The position numbers and the translations under genes were made by a program. Below the pieces are notes generated by a model. It worked only from the letters and a program-made list of their open reading frames with translations, searched no databases and had not been told where the DNA came from. From assembly GCA_022729635.1 (NCBI GenBank), contig DZAU01000034.1, positions 1 to 23,807 on the forward strand: a stretch of 23,807 nucleotides of DNA, read 5' to 3'. Source of the DNA: Flavobacterium psychrophilum. Lineage in GTDB: Bacteria > Bacteroidota > Bacteroidia > Flavobacteriales > Flavobacteriaceae. Positions 14,647 to 22,060 of the stretch are shown here, piece after piece; within the stretch, counting starts at the first letter, position 1; every line of letters begins with the position of its first letter.

Positions 14647-15612
14647 ATGTACGACAATTCAATCTCAACAACATTAGCCGAAGGGCATCCAGTTAAAACG
14701 TATTATCAGGAAAAAGAACTTATTAATTCCCTTTTAGATGAATTATCAGTTGCTAAATCAAAAAACGATTTATTAGAATACACTAATATTTTCAACCAGA
14801 TTCAAACCATAGAAAAGCGATTTGCCAGAAAGGAAAATCAGTTGTTTCCGTTTTTGGAAAAAAAAGGATGGAATGGACCATCGCAGGGAATGTGGGGCTT
14901 TCACGACAATTTGAGAGAACAGCTTAGACTCTTACGCAAAAACATTGACTATAAAGAATGGGATAAAATTAGTACCAATACACCGTATTTAGTTGATGGA
15001 ATTCATCGTTTAATGCAAGTCGAAGATACAGTTTTGTTTCCCAATGCCTTGGATATGCTGACAGAAAGCGATTGGATTGTAATGAGAAAAGGCGAAGAAG
15101 AAATAGGCTGGATGTTGCCAGAAGATCCAGAACCTTTCCCAAAAACAGATTACATTCACCCGAGTGAAGATTTTACAAAAAGAGATATTTCTTTTTCAAC
15201 AGAAAACGCTTCGCATTATGATGAAGGTTATATGACGGTAGAACAAGTAAATTTACTTTTAAAAACAATGCCTTTAGATTTGACATTCGTTGATGAAAAT
15301 GATAAAGTGATTTTTTACAATCGTGGTGAAGAGCGCGTTTTTCCTAGAAGTGCCGGAATCATTGGTCGTGAAGTGAAATTTTGTCATCCTCCAAAAAGTG
15401 TAGGAACGGTGCTAAAAATCGTTGAAAGCTTTAAAAATGGCTCTCAAAACGAAGCTTCTTTTTGGATAAATTTCAAAGAAAGATTGATATATATTCGTTA
15501 TTTTGCTGTTCGTGATGCCGATAAAAATTATAAAGGAGTTATCGAATTATCGCAAGATATTACAGATATCAAGAAAATTGAAGGCGAACAACGATTATTA
15601 GATTGGGAATAA
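14647..15612 (+). CDS. DUF438-type protein: hemerythrin-like domain plus PAS domain
   Basis: The 321-residue soluble protein has two recognisable parts. Residues 1-140 look like the hemerythrin-like HHE fold of DUF438 proteins, with likely iron ligands in GHPVKTYY (His14), RKENQLFPFLE (Glu63), WGFHDN (His86) and IHRLMQVEDTVLFP (His120, Glu126). Residues 195-315 form a PAS domain (DLTFVDENDKVIFYN at its start, then FCHPPKSVGTVLKIVESF, ending in IELSQDITDIK). There is no transmembrane segment and no output kinase or cyclase domain. It sits inside the nor operon, 13 bp after norD and 4 bp before norE. A role in sensing or buffering NO or O2 or in iron delivery to NorB is plausible, but not shown by sequence. 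It is not a normal part of the proteobacterial nor cluster. Confidence 0.8.
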   Translation: MYDNSISTTLAEGHPVKTYYQEKELINSLLDELSVAKSKNDLLEYTNIFNQIQTIEKRFARKENQLFPFLEKKGWNGPSQGMWGFHDNLREQLRLLRKNIDYKEWDKISTNTPYLVDGIHRLMQVEDTVLFPNALDMLTESDWIVMRKGEEEIGWMLPEDPEPFPKTDYIHPSEDFTKRDISFSTENASHYDEGYMTVEQVNLLLKTMPLDLTFVDENDKVIFYNRGEERVFPRSAGIIGREVKFCHPPKSVGTVLKIVESFKNGSQNEASFWINFKERLIYIRYFAVRDADKNYKGVIELSQDITDIKKIEGEQRLLDWE

Positions 15613-15616
15613 AAAA

Positions 15617-16198
15617 ATGAGTTTATCAAAAATAGATTATAAAAACATATATTATCCACCGGGAGGAATTCTGATGTGGATAATTATTTGTATAGAACTT
15701 CTTACCTACGGAATGGCACTCGTGTCTTTTATTTATCATGGAAGACTAGAACCCGAAGTGTTTCATCAATCCCGTATGCATTTGAACACGACTTTTGGCA
15801 CAATTAATACGATTTTTTTATTGACCAGCGGATTGTTTATGGCAGCAGCGGTGCACGAATTCAAGGAAAACAATAAATCAAAATCCTCTCTTTATTTCAA
15901 GTTAGCCATGCTTGGCGGATTGGTTTTTATTATTGTAAAAAGTATAGAATATTACCAAAAAATAGAAGCAGGGTTTTCATTAGAGACCAATATGTTTTTT
16001 ACTTTTTATTGGTTATTGACCGCTTTTCATCTTATACATGTAGTTGTCGGATTAGTGATTTTGGGATGGATAAATAGAGGGATAACCAAGGAAAATTCTG
16101 AAACTTCAGTCGAAGATGTCGAAGCTAGTGCGGCCTTTTGGCACATGTGCGATTTAATTTGGCTTTTATTGTTTCCGGTTTTATATTTAATCTTCTAA
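15617..16198 (+). CDS. norE: NorE-like haem-copper oxidase subunit III family protein
   Basis: The 193-residue membrane protein has about five helices (GGILMWIIICIELLTYGMAL; INTIFLLTSGLFMAAAVHEF; YFKLAMLGGLVFIIVKSIEY; FTFYWLLTAFHLIHVVVGLV; and a C-terminal helix). It belongs to the cytochrome c oxidase subunit III family. FHLIHVVVGL and the terminal WHMCDLIWLLLFPVLYL are typical of it. The shorter-than-CoxC length and location in the nor operon point to NorE, an accessory protein that raises NO reductase activity but is not catalytic. It is followed after two bases by the NorF-like gene. Confidence 0.88.
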   Translation: MSLSKIDYKNIYYPPGGILMWIIICIELLTYGMALVSFIYHGRLEPEVFHQSRMHLNTTFGTINTIFLLTSGLFMAAAVHEFKENNKSKSSLYFKLAMLGGLVFIIVKSIEYYQKIEAGFSLETNMFFTFYWLLTAFHLIHVVVGLVILGWINRGITKENSETSVEDVEASAAFWHMCDLIWLLLFPVLYLIF

Positions 16199-16200
16199 AA

Positions 16201-16440
16201 ATGAAAAAAGAATTTCTTTATACCTACATTATCTTAATTCTACTTACAGGAACTGTTGCTTTTTTGGCTTCCGTAACTATAATTTCTAAGGAAATGATTT
16301 TCTTGATTATGGGAATTTCAGCCATAAAATTTTTATTGGTTTCCTTTCAATTTATGGAACTAAAAAAAGCAAATTCTTTTTGGAAAGTTGTAGTACTGCT
16401 TTTCTGGGTTTGTTTTTTGTTGATTTTGGTTAGTATTTAA
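16201..16440 (+). CDS. norF: NorF-like small membrane protein (subunit IV-like)
   Basis: The 79-residue protein has three hydrophobic segments (FLYTYIILILLTGTVAFLAS; EMIFLIMGISAIKFLLVSFQ; VVLLFWVCFLLILVSI). An in-frame ATG exists at 16138 inside norE, but the ATG at 16201, two bases after the norE stop, gives a protein of normal NorF size and avoids the overlap. MGISAIKFLLVSFQFMEL resembles prokaryotic cytochrome oxidase subunit IV proteins, to which NorF belongs. It is the last gene of the nor operon; no clear terminator is seen before the nrfH promoter. The exact role of NorF is poorly defined. Confidence 0.8.
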   Translation: MKKEFLYTYIILILLTGTVAFLASVTIISKEMIFLIMGISAIKFLLVSFQFMELKKANSFWKVVVLLFWVCFLLILVSI

Positions 16441-16455
16441 AAATCTTATAAAATC

Positions 16456-16498
16456 TGATAATTATCATAAAAAGGAATTTTTATCCTTTTTATATTTG
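16456..16498 (+). promoter_or_regulatory. FNR-type operator plus -7 box of the nrf operon
   Basis: TGATAATTATCA (16456-16467) is a perfect palindrome with the FNR core TGAT-N4-ATCA. TATATTTG (16491-16498) is a full match to the Bacteroidota -7 consensus. The centre-to-box distance is 29.5 bp, identical to the norC and 603-residue-protein promoters. This is the best example of the three. Confidence 0.75.
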
Positions 16499-16546
16499 TA
16501 CTATTATTAGATTTAAAAATTAAGGGGTTTTAATAAAATATTAATT

Positions 16547-17161
16547 ATGAAAGCGAGATGGATTAGAAGAATGTATCCGCCACCAGAATGGAGACCAGCA
16601 GTGATATTGCTTATTGGAATAGTAATAGGTTTGGGGTTTTATATGCTCAAAATTGCAAATGTGGCTTCTTACGCCTCAGACGATCCAAAGGCTTGTATTA
16701 ACTGTCATGTTATGAATACGGAATATGCAACCTGGCTAACTTCCTCGCATGCCAAAAAAGCCAGTTGCAACGATTGTCATGTCCCACACAATAATGTTTT
16801 TAATAAGTACTTTTTTAAAGCAAAAGACGGACTCTATCACTCGTTTGTTTTTACCACTCGAACGGAACCCGAAGCCATAATTATGCACGAAGCTGGGCAA
16901 GGAGTGGTTAAAGAAAATTGTATTCGGTGTCATGACCGACAATTAAAAAACCCAAAACAATCCAATTTGATGGTTGATTATGATGTGCATAGAACCGACA
17001 GAAAATGCTGGGATTGCCATCGTGAAGTGCCTCATGGTCGAACAAAAAGTCTGTCTTCATCATCGATGTTTGGCAAAAGAACTGAAGAAGGTGACGCCAG
17101 AATGCCACAATGGCTATCAAAACAATTGTCAGAAAAAGAAAATAATAAAGAAAAAAAATAA
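16547..17161 (+). CDS. nrfH: Cytochrome c nitrite reductase membrane subunit NrfH
   Basis: Tetrahaem quinol dehydrogenase of the NapC/NirT family that feeds electrons from menaquinol to NrfA. The 204-residue protein has one N-terminal helix (about 17-36, PAVILLIGIVIGLGFYML) and four haem motifs: CINCH (50-54), CNDCH (74-78), CIRCH (125-129) and CWDCH (154-158). The family length is 160-200; the surplus is a charged lysine-rich tail. It precedes nrfA by five bases, as in epsilonproteobacteria and other Bacteroidota. It acts at the periplasmic face of the inner membrane. Confidence 0.96.
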   Translation: MKARWIRRMYPPPEWRPAVILLIGIVIGLGFYMLKIANVASYASDDPKACINCHVMNTEYATWLTSSHAKKASCNDCHVPHNNVFNKYFFKAKDGLYHSFVFTTRTEPEAIIMHEAGQGVVKENCIRCHDRQLKNPKQSNLMVDYDVHRTDRKCWDCHREVPHGRTKSLSSSSMFGKRTEEGDARMPQWLSKQLSEKENNKEKK

Positions 17162-17166
17162 ATATT

Positions 17167-18669
17167 ATGAATCCTATTAAAAAAAGAAATATAAGAAATT
17201 GGTCTTTTCTTATTGGTACAATACTAATTGTTTTTGTGTTAGGTCTGCTAGCTACATCAATTATTGAGCGAAAATACGAATCAAGCTATGCCGGATTAAG
17301 TAAAAAAGACATTAAGCAAAACGATCCCAGAAATGCAGTTTGGGGCGAACAGTTTCCGCAACAATATGAAAGTTATATGGCTACCGAAGATTCTACTTTT
17401 AAAAGTATGTACAATGGAAATGCGATGATTGATGAACTTGAAGAGGATCCAAAATTAGTAATTCTTTGGGCTGGTTATGCTTTTGCAAAAGATTACAATC
17501 AAAGTAGAGGACATGCTTATGCGGTTAAGGATGTACGCAATAGCCTACGCTCAGGAAATTTATACCCAACTGATACAGCCAAAGGAATGCCTGGCACTTG
17601 CTGGACTTGTAAAAGCCCCGATGTACCACGTTATATGGCCGAAAAAGGAGTGGCTGAATTTTATAAAACTTCTTTCGAAAAATTAGGACCTGAAATTGTA
17701 AATCCAATTGGTTGTGGTGATTGTCACGATTCTAAAACAATGAACCTTACCATTACACGTCCAGCTTTGGTTGAAGCTTATACGAATCAAGGCAAAGACA
17801 TCAAAAAAGCAACTCATAACGAAATGCGTTCCTTAGTTTGTGCTCAATGTCATGTTGAATACTACTTTGACAAAAAATCAGTCAAAAATCCTAAAGTTCC
17901 CTACCTGACTTTTCCATGGAAAAACGGTATGAAAGCCGAAGATATTGAAAAGTATTATGATGAGAAAGAGTTTAAAGATTGGGTACACCCAATTAGTAAA
18001 GCCAAAATGATTAAAGCGCAACACCCTGATTATGAAACATACACAACAGGTATCCATGCAAAAAAAGGAGTTTCTTGTGCCGATTGTCACATGCCGTATA
18101 AAACTGAAGGAGGAACTAAATTTACAGATCATCATATACAATCTCCATTAAATAATATTCAAAATTCTTGTCAAGTATGTCATAGAGATGATGCTAATTC
18201 GTTGATTGATGATGTTTATACTCGCCAAAAAAGCATCAAAGAAAATGTGAATTCTCTTGAGGATAATTTAGTTAAAGCGCATATTGAAGCTGGAGCTGCT
18301 TGGAAGTTAGGAGCAACAGAAGCTCAAATGAAAGACATATTATTGGATATTCGTCACGCTCAATGGCGTTGGGATTATGCAACTGCCGGACACGGAGCTT
18401 CATTTCACGCTCCAGTTGAAATTAGCAGAACAGTTTCGTCTGGACTTGCACTTGCTTTAGACGCTCGTGTTAAATTAGCGAGATTATTAGCCAGTTTAGG
18501 GCAAAAAAATCCTGTAGCAATGCCAGACATTTCCACCAAAGCTAAAGCTCAGGCTTTTATAGGCTTAGATATGAATAAGCTAAAAGCGGATAAAGCCAAA
18601 TGGAAAAAAGAAATTCTCCCTACTTGGGATGCAAAAGCAAAAGAAAGAGAAAGTAAGTATGGCAAATAA
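17167..18669 (+). CDS. nrfA: Ammonia-forming cytochrome c nitrite reductase NrfA
   Basis: Pentahaem enzyme reducing nitrite (and NO) by six electrons to ammonium in the periplasm. The 500-residue protein has the special active-site haem motif CWTCK (145-149), with lysine instead of histidine, followed by CGDCH (183-187), CAQCH (225-229), CADCH (304-308) and CQVCH (335-339). RHAQWRWDYATAGHGASFH near 400 carries late conserved histidine ligands. The N-terminus has a hydrophobic segment (about 12-32) without a clear cleavage site, so it may remain membrane-anchored. The 3' end overlaps resB by 11 bp. The CXXCK type needs a dedicated or tolerant haem lyase, which fits the next two genes. Confidence 0.97.
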   Translation: MNPIKKRNIRNWSFLIGTILIVFVLGLLATSIIERKYESSYAGLSKKDIKQNDPRNAVWGEQFPQQYESYMATEDSTFKSMYNGNAMIDELEEDPKLVILWAGYAFAKDYNQSRGHAYAVKDVRNSLRSGNLYPTDTAKGMPGTCWTCKSPDVPRYMAEKGVAEFYKTSFEKLGPEIVNPIGCGDCHDSKTMNLTITRPALVEAYTNQGKDIKKATHNEMRSLVCAQCHVEYYFDKKSVKNPKVPYLTFPWKNGMKAEDIEKYYDEKEFKDWVHPISKAKMIKAQHPDYETYTTGIHAKKGVSCADCHMPYKTEGGTKFTDHHIQSPLNNIQNSCQVCHRDDANSLIDDVYTRQKSIKENVNSLEDNLVKAHIEAGAAWKLGATEAQMKDILLDIRHAQWRWDYATAGHGASFHAPVEISRTVSSGLALALDARVKLARLLASLGQKNPVAMPDISTKAKAQAFIGLDMNKLKADKAKWKKEILPTWDAKAKERESKYGK

Positions 18670-19888
18670 AAAAACAGGCCAATGGAGTTATAATGAGTCT
18701 TTTATCATTGGAATTACATTACTTTTATTAGGGATTGTTTTTCAGGTTTTTTCAGGAGACATTATAAAAATAAATCTTCATTGGCCTTATAATTTTATTG
18801 TATTTTTCACTCATATTGTTTTATGCACCTTATGGTTTGTGTTTTTTAAAAACACAGCAATAGTGAGTTGGATAACCAAGGTTCCAGCTTCCATGGTGTC
18901 AATAGTTCTTGTGTTGTTTTTAACGATGCTTATGGGTACGATACCACAAACAGTAAATAATAACAGTGCATTTATTGAACTATTTGGATTAAATAAAATC
19001 ACACAAACCTGGTATTTTTTATTAGTAGTATTCTTTTTTTCTACTTGTCTGTTGATGATAAGTATAAAAAAAATAGCATTAGGATTACTATCTAATCTAG
19101 GTTTTTTAGCCAATCATTTGGGGTTATACATTGCCTTGAATGCCGGGGTTTTTGGTTCTGGTGATTTAATTCGTTATACCATGGAACTCAAGGAAAATAA
19201 GATTTCATGGGTTGCTAATGATGCTAATAAAAAGGCAGTTGAAATGCCCTTTGCCGTAGTTCTCGAAGATTTTGATATGGAAGATTTTCCCCCAAAGTTG
19301 GCGATAATTAATCAAGAAGGAAAGTTGCTTACCAAAAAAGGGAAAAATCTTTTTTTGGTAAAAAAAGGATTGAAAGTTGAATTAGAAAACAATTATGTTG
19401 TTGATGTAATAGATTATATTCCCGAAGCCGTAAAATTTGACAATAGTTATCGTTCAGTAAATCAAGAAGGAGCAACTCCTTCCGTGTATGTTAAAGTTTT
19501 CAATAACAAAACTGGTTTTAAAAGTGAAGGTTGGCTTGCTTCAGGAACTTTTTTGTATGATCAACAATATCTCGGTTTAGAAAAACATCAGTTTTTAGTA
19601 TTAACAAAACCGGAACCTAAAAAATTTAGCTCAAAAATCAAGGTTTTTACCATTGACAAAGAAGAATATTCAACTGTTTTAGAAGTCAACAAACCATTTG
19701 AAGTGATGGGCTGGAAATTGTATCAACTGAGTTATGACGAACGTTTTGGTAAATACTCAACCACATCTACCATAGAATTAGTGAAAGATCCTTGGTTGCC
19801 AGTAGTGTATGTTGGGATATTTATGATGATTTCTGGAGCCATTTATCTTTTCTTCATAGGGAACATAAAATCTAAAAAAAATGATTGA
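18659..19888 (+). CDS. resB: ResB/Ccs1-like cytochrome c maturation protein
   Basis: System II cytochrome c biogenesis subunit that works with CcsA/ResC to deliver haem and hold apocytochrome. The 409-residue protein has helices near residues 10-105 and about 118-150 (NLGFLANHLGLYIALNAGVF), a large extracytoplasmic domain, and a last helix near the C-terminus (LPVVYVGIFMMISGAIYLFF). The chosen start MANKKTGQWSY overlaps the nrfA end by 11 bp; an in-frame ATG 30 bp earlier would lengthen the overlap. The last codons overlap ccsA by 8 bp. Epsilonproteobacteria and many Bacteroidota have the two parts fused as CcsBA/NrfI; here they are separate. Its place after nrfA suggests it serves the CXXCK haem of NrfA. 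Confidence 0.85.
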   Translation: MANKKTGQWSYNESFIIGITLLLLGIVFQVFSGDIIKINLHWPYNFIVFFTHIVLCTLWFVFFKNTAIVSWITKVPASMVSIVLVLFLTMLMGTIPQTVNNNSAFIELFGLNKITQTWYFLLVVFFFSTCLLMISIKKIALGLLSNLGFLANHLGLYIALNAGVFGSGDLIRYTMELKENKISWVANDANKKAVEMPFAVVLEDFDMEDFPPKLAIINQEGKLLTKKGKNLFLVKKGLKVELENNYVVDVIDYIPEAVKFDNSYRSVNQEGATPSVYVKVFNNKTGFKSEGWLASGTFLYDQQYLGLEKHQFLVLTKPEPKKFSSKIKVFTIDKEEYSTVLEVNKPFEVMGWKLYQLSYDERFGKYSTTSTIELVKDPWLPVVYVGIFMMISGAIYLFFIGNIKSKKND

Positions 19889-20666
19889 TTATAATTCTTT
19901 TTATATAATAAGTGGTGTTTTTTGGTTACTATCAGTTGTCTTTTTATTGCTTTCGTTAAAAAACAATAAAACCTATTTAAAAACAGGATTGGTGTTAAAC
20001 AGCATTGCAATTATTGTAGTAGCCTTTTTTGTTTTCTATTTGTGGCAAACTTTAAATCGCCCACCTTTGCGAACTTTGGGAGAGACCCGACTTTGGTATT
20101 CTTTGTTTTTACCAATAGTTGGGATGGTATTTTATTTTAGATGGAAATATGTTTGGATTTTATTCTATACCATAGCAATGGCATTTCTATTTCTGACACT
20201 CAATTTTTTGAATCCTGATATGTATTCCCAAACTTTGATGCCTGCCTTACAAAGCCCATGGTTTGTACCTCATGTAATTGTCTATCTTTTTTCGTATGCT
20301 ACTCTTGGAGTGTCATGCATTGTTGCTATCAAAGAAATTTTTAAACCTTCTCATAATGGACTTCAACTCGCAGATAATTTAGTATATATTGGAGTTGCTT
20401 TTTTAACTTTAGGATTGTTGTTTGGAGCACTATGGGCAAAAGAAGCCTGGGGACATTACTGGACTTGGGATCCAAAAGAAACATGGGCATTTCTAACTTG
20501 GGCAGGATATATACTATACATTCATTATCGGTTTTATCATCCCAAAGAAGATAAAAAGGCTATGTATTTACTCGCTTCGGCATTTATACTATTATTAATT
20601 TGTTGGTTTGGAGTAAATTATTTACCCACAGCACAAAACAGTGTTCACACCTATACCAATTCTTAA
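19881..20666 (+). CDS. ccsA: CcsA/ResC-like haem handling protein for cytochrome c maturation
   Basis: Multi-spanning membrane protein of 261 residues in the CcmC/CcmF/CcsA family. The tryptophan-rich haem-binding loop is clear: WGHYWTWDPKETW (residues 190-202). Histidines that could ligate haem lie before and after it (FVPHVIVYLFSYATLGV; LYIHYRFYH; SVHTYTNS at the end). About eight helices are visible. The start overlaps the upstream resB-like gene by 8 bp, so the two are coupled and probably act as one complex. With nrfHA it forms a nitrite-reductase-specific maturation module, a role filled by NrfI in Wolinella; whether it also serves other cytochromes c of the cell cannot be told from here. 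Confidence 0.88.
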   Translation: MIDYNSFYIISGVFWLLSVVFLLLSLKNNKTYLKTGLVLNSIAIIVVAFFVFYLWQTLNRPPLRTLGETRLWYSLFLPIVGMVFYFRWKYVWILFYTIAMAFLFLTLNFLNPDMYSQTLMPALQSPWFVPHVIVYLFSYATLGVSCIVAIKEIFKPSHNGLQLADNLVYIGVAFLTLGLLFGALWAKEAWGHYWTWDPKETWAFLTWAGYILYIHYRFYHPKEDKKAMYLLASAFILLLICWFGVNYLPTAQNSVHTYTNS

Positions 20667-20726
20667 CTCTTTAAAATACATTCATAAACAAAACACAAAC
20701 AATAACCATAATTAAAAACAAACAAA

Positions 20727-21992
20727 ATGAATACCTTTAATAAAATCGTGCTGACATTTATAGTGATGATTACCACGAACACTTTTGCACAAGAATTTGA
20801 TGCTAATTTGCAATTTAGACCCCGTTATGAATACAGAAATGGATATAAAACATTGATTTCAAACGGAGAAAGTCCAACCTCTTTTGTGTCGCAGCGTTCC
20901 CGTTTGAATTTTAATTTCAAACAAGAAAAATTAAAATTAAAATTGACCCTTCAAAATATTAGAACTTGGGGCGATGTAGCTACTTCAGCCACTTTTGATA
21001 AAAACGGAGTTGCTCTTTTTGAAGCTTGGGCACAATATGAATTGGGTTCCAAATGGAGCACTCGAATTGGTCGTCAAGTAATTTCGTATGACAACCAGCG
21101 TATTATGGGAGAGATTGATTGGTTGCAACAAGGGCAAAGCCATGATGCAATGGTACTTACTTTTCATCCAAAAAATCATCAATTGGATTTGGGTTTTGCG
21201 TTAAATGCCAATGCCGATAATTTAATCGAACCACAAACTCCTTATGTTACAAATTACAAATTGATGCAATATGCTTGGTATCACACTCAAATAAGTAAGA
21301 TAAACGCCAGTTTATTGTTTCTGAACACAGGTTATGAATATGCACAAGCCAGTACAAAGCTTGACGTTGATTATAAACAAACTTTTGGAACTTTTCTTTC
21401 CTTTAAAGACAAAAAATGGGATACTAATTTAGGTTTGTATGGACAAACAGGAAAAAGTACTAATAAAAATGTAAGTGCTTGGTATGCTGGAGCAAATCTA
21501 GGATATGCAGTTACTGAGAAATTTAAAGGAATATTAGGATATGAGTTTCTTTCTGGTAAAAATCAAGATGACACCAGTACAGACATAAAATCATTTAGTC
21601 CATCATTTGGAACTAATCATGGTTTTAATGGTCATATGGATTATTTCTATGCCGGAAATCATTATAATAACGTGGGACTTAATGATGCCTATCTAAATGT
21701 AACTTACACTCAAAATAAATGGCAATTTGCTTTAATTCCACATTATTTTGCTGCAGCAGCAACCGTTTTAGATGCTTCCAATAAAAAAATGGATAGCTAT
21801 TTAGGAACTGAGATTGATTTTAATTTGAGTTATACTTTCCAAAAAGATGTAAAAATTATTGGAGGATATTCTCAAATGTTTGGATCAGCAACTCTAGAGA
21901 GAGTTAAAGGAGTAACAAATCCTGCCTCTACCGATAATTGGGTTTGGGTAATGGTATCATTCAGTCCAAGACTTTTTACATTAAAACAGTAA
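20727..21992 (+). CDS. Outer-membrane beta-barrel protein, alginate-export-like porin
   Basis: The 421-residue protein has a signal peptide (MNTFNKIVLTFIVMITTNTFA, cleavage probably before QEFD) followed by many short amphipathic strands with alternating aromatic residues and glycine turns, the pattern of an outer-membrane barrel. The opening (ANLQFRPRYEYRNGYK, VSQRSRLNF, RIGRQVISYDNQRIMGEIDW) resembles the Alginate_exp/OprE-like porin family found in many Bacteroidota. It starts 60 bp after ccsA in the same direction and ends at a strong terminator, so it is the last gene of the nrf operon. No alginate genes are nearby; passage of nitrite, nitrate or ammonium is a guess based on operon context. 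Confidence 0.75.
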   Translation: MNTFNKIVLTFIVMITTNTFAQEFDANLQFRPRYEYRNGYKTLISNGESPTSFVSQRSRLNFNFKQEKLKLKLTLQNIRTWGDVATSATFDKNGVALFEAWAQYELGSKWSTRIGRQVISYDNQRIMGEIDWLQQGQSHDAMVLTFHPKNHQLDLGFALNANADNLIEPQTPYVTNYKLMQYAWYHTQISKINASLLFLNTGYEYAQASTKLDVDYKQTFGTFLSFKDKKWDTNLGLYGQTGKSTNKNVSAWYAGANLGYAVTEKFKGILGYEFLSGKNQDDTSTDIKSFSPSFGTNHGFNGHMDYFYAGNHYNNVGLNDAYLNVTYTQNKWQFALIPHYFAAAATVLDASNKKMDSYLGTEIDFNLSYTFQKDVKIIGGYSQMFGSATLERVKGVTNPASTDNWVWVMVSFSPRLFTLKQ

Positions 21993-22005
21993 ATTACTTT
22001 ATAAC

Positions 22006-22040
22006 AAAAAGCGGTTTCAAGAAATTGAAACCGCTTTTTT
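22006..22040. terminator. Strong intrinsic terminator between the porin and lysS, probably bidirectional
   Basis: AAAAGCGGTTTCAA (22008-22021) and TTGAAACCGCTTTT (22026-22039) are perfect arms with a four-base GAAA loop and flanking A and T runs. It lies 15-45 bp after the porin stop and about 20 bp past the lysS stop on the other strand, so it can end both convergent transcripts. Confidence 0.9.
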
Positions 22041-22060
22041 ATATAATTGATTTACCGAAA

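Noticed and set aside
16138..16200. Upstream in-frame ATG extending norF into norE.
   Set aside because: It would overlap norE by about 60 bp and add residues out of keeping with the family; the ATG two bases after the norE stop gives the usual NorF size.
17599..17613. CXXCK instead of CXXCH in NrfA considered as a mutated haem site.
   Set aside because: Lysine-ligated haem is the normal active-site haem of NrfA.
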